Source of the DNA: Panorpa germanica | Lineage: Eukaryota; Arthropoda; Insecta; Mecoptera; Panorpidae | Direction of reading: 5' to 3' | Length of the DNA stretch: 64,000 nucleotides | NCBI GenBank assembly: GCA_963678705.1 | Contig: OY783209.1 | Location: 62,001 to 126,000, forward strand | Part shown: piece by piece, positions 63,131 through 64,000 of the stretch | Position numbering within the stretch: the first letter of the stretch is position 1 | Layout: each line of letters opens with the position of its first letter | Made by a program: the position numbers and the translations under genes | The notes under the pieces: model-generated | The model's input: only the letters and a program-made list of their open reading frames with translations | The model's database searches: none | Told to the model about the DNA's origin: nothing

Positions 63131-64000
63131 GAATGTAAAATTTATGACCTATATTAACGTAACTTTTTACGCTGATTTCAAATATGTAATTTATTTTTTG
63201 GTAGGCCTCCCGGTTTTCGAGATATCGGCGTGTCAAGGGTTAAATAATGGAAAGATTTCAAAATGGTTTCCATATTTGAAATCAGCGGGAAATTCTACGT
63301 TTAAAAACGTTGTTAAATATCGAAAAAAAAACATTTGCTTTTTTGTTAAAATTTTAAAGGTTATACTCTTGTTAATTTTACAAAAAGTTGATGGTCTCTG
63401 AATGTAAAATTTATGACCTATATTAACGTAACTTTTTACGCTGATTTCAAATATGTAATTTATTTTTTGGTAGGCCTCCCGGTTTTCGAGATATCGGCGT
63501 GTCAAGGGTTAAATAATGGAAAGATTTCAAAATGGTTTCCATATTTGAAATCAGCGAGAAATTCTACGTTTAAAAACGTTGTTAAATATCGAAAAAAAAA
63601 CATTTGCTTTTTTGTTAAAATTTTAAAGGTTATTATACTCTTGTTAATATTACAAAAAGTTGATGGTCTCTGAATGTAAAATTTATGACCTATATTAACG
63701 TAACTTTTTACGCTGATTTCAAATATGTAATTTATTTTTTGGTAGGCCTCCCGGTTTTCGAGATATCGGCGTGTCAAGGGTTAATTAATGGAAATTTTGT
63801 CGGCCATTTTGAAAAACTTCTTTTTGCTGTAGCGCCTAAATGGCTGAACCAATTTGAAAATTGTCTATGGCGAAAAGATGCGCAGGGAAATTCTATATAA
63901 AATTACATTTTCCAAATTTTTCCAAGACCCATAGTGCACCTGTAATAACGCTTGTGCAAACCATAGAATGAATGGCTCTAGTGTGGCCCCCTTATAGCTC
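63131..64000. repeat. Partial type I HOR at right edge
   Basis: B 63131-63399, B 63400-63671 (TTAATATTACAAAAAG), D 63672-63996, first four bases of A. The array continues beyond the window. Confidence 0.95.

Larger units (their letters stand above)
1..64000. repeat. Multi-level satellite array filling the window
   Basis: Every base falls into a small set of monomer types (B, D, A, A3', Bt, C, L; see summary) that recur in register through the window. Starts were fixed on recurring words: GAATGTAAAATTTATG for B, GCTCCTAATAGAAAC for A, GACATTTG for C. The monomer lengths sum exactly to the observed HOR periods. No unique-sequence island longer than a few bases was seen between units, so no stretch is left for a gene. 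The array continues past both edges, because the window opens just after a minisatellite and closes four bases into an A monomer. Function is not shown by the sequence; a centromeric or pericentromeric satellite is the obvious candidate. Confidence 0.97.

Overview
The whole 64 kb is AT-rich satellite DNA. I found no gene, RNA gene or recognisable transposon anywhere in it. The scale (tens of kb of near-identical tandem units, themselves arranged in larger tandem copies) points to a eukaryotic heterochromatic, possibly centromeric or pericentromeric, array. Nothing in the sequence fixes the taxon. An invertebrate with little CpG methylation would fit (a hand count of one 269-bp monomer gives about 29% GC and CpG near 1.9 times expectation), but this is a weak inference.

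Key to the building blocks used below. B = 269-bp monomer starting at GAATGTAAAATTTATG, with subtypes G (AGCGGGAAA), R (AGCGAGAAA), +ATT (272 bp, three extra bases after AAGGTT) and FF (268-269 bp, GATAACGG and TTTCAAGAG instead of GATATCGG and TGTCAAGGG). D = 325-bp block: about 107 bp of B head, about 167 bp of unique sequence, about 51 bp of A tail. A = 179-bp monomer starting at GCTCCTAATAGAAAC. A0 = the A variant after the minisatellite. A3' = 188-bp degenerate A joined to a short B-tail-like stretch, carrying the only HindIII site of each unit. Bt = 119-bp truncated B head. C = array of a 21-bp minisatellite. L = 31-bp link between C and A0.

These blocks form two classes of higher-order repeat (HOR). 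Type I is B-B(+ATT)-D-A-A-A3' (269+272+325+179+179+188 = 1412 bp), with shorter 1143- and 1140-bp forms that have one B. Type II is B, zero to two FF, Bt, C, L, A0, A(s), A3' (1112 to 2070 bp). I delimit 44 complete units plus a partial unit at each end; 11 of the complete units are type II, and one of those (45168-46561) has lost its C array.

Above the HOR there is a third level. From 390 to 21139, seven HORs (10,778 bp) are present twice in tandem with the same private mutations in the same order. From 28464 to about 45.4 kb a 5230-bp block of four HORs recurs, and its second copy carries an extra tandem 2552-bp pair. The right part (46.6-64 kb) is more regular type I with local gain and loss of A monomers. 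The pattern fits repeated unequal crossover or gene conversion, and several exchange points can be read directly from monomer subtypes. The open reading frames that exist on both strands are by-products of the repeats.
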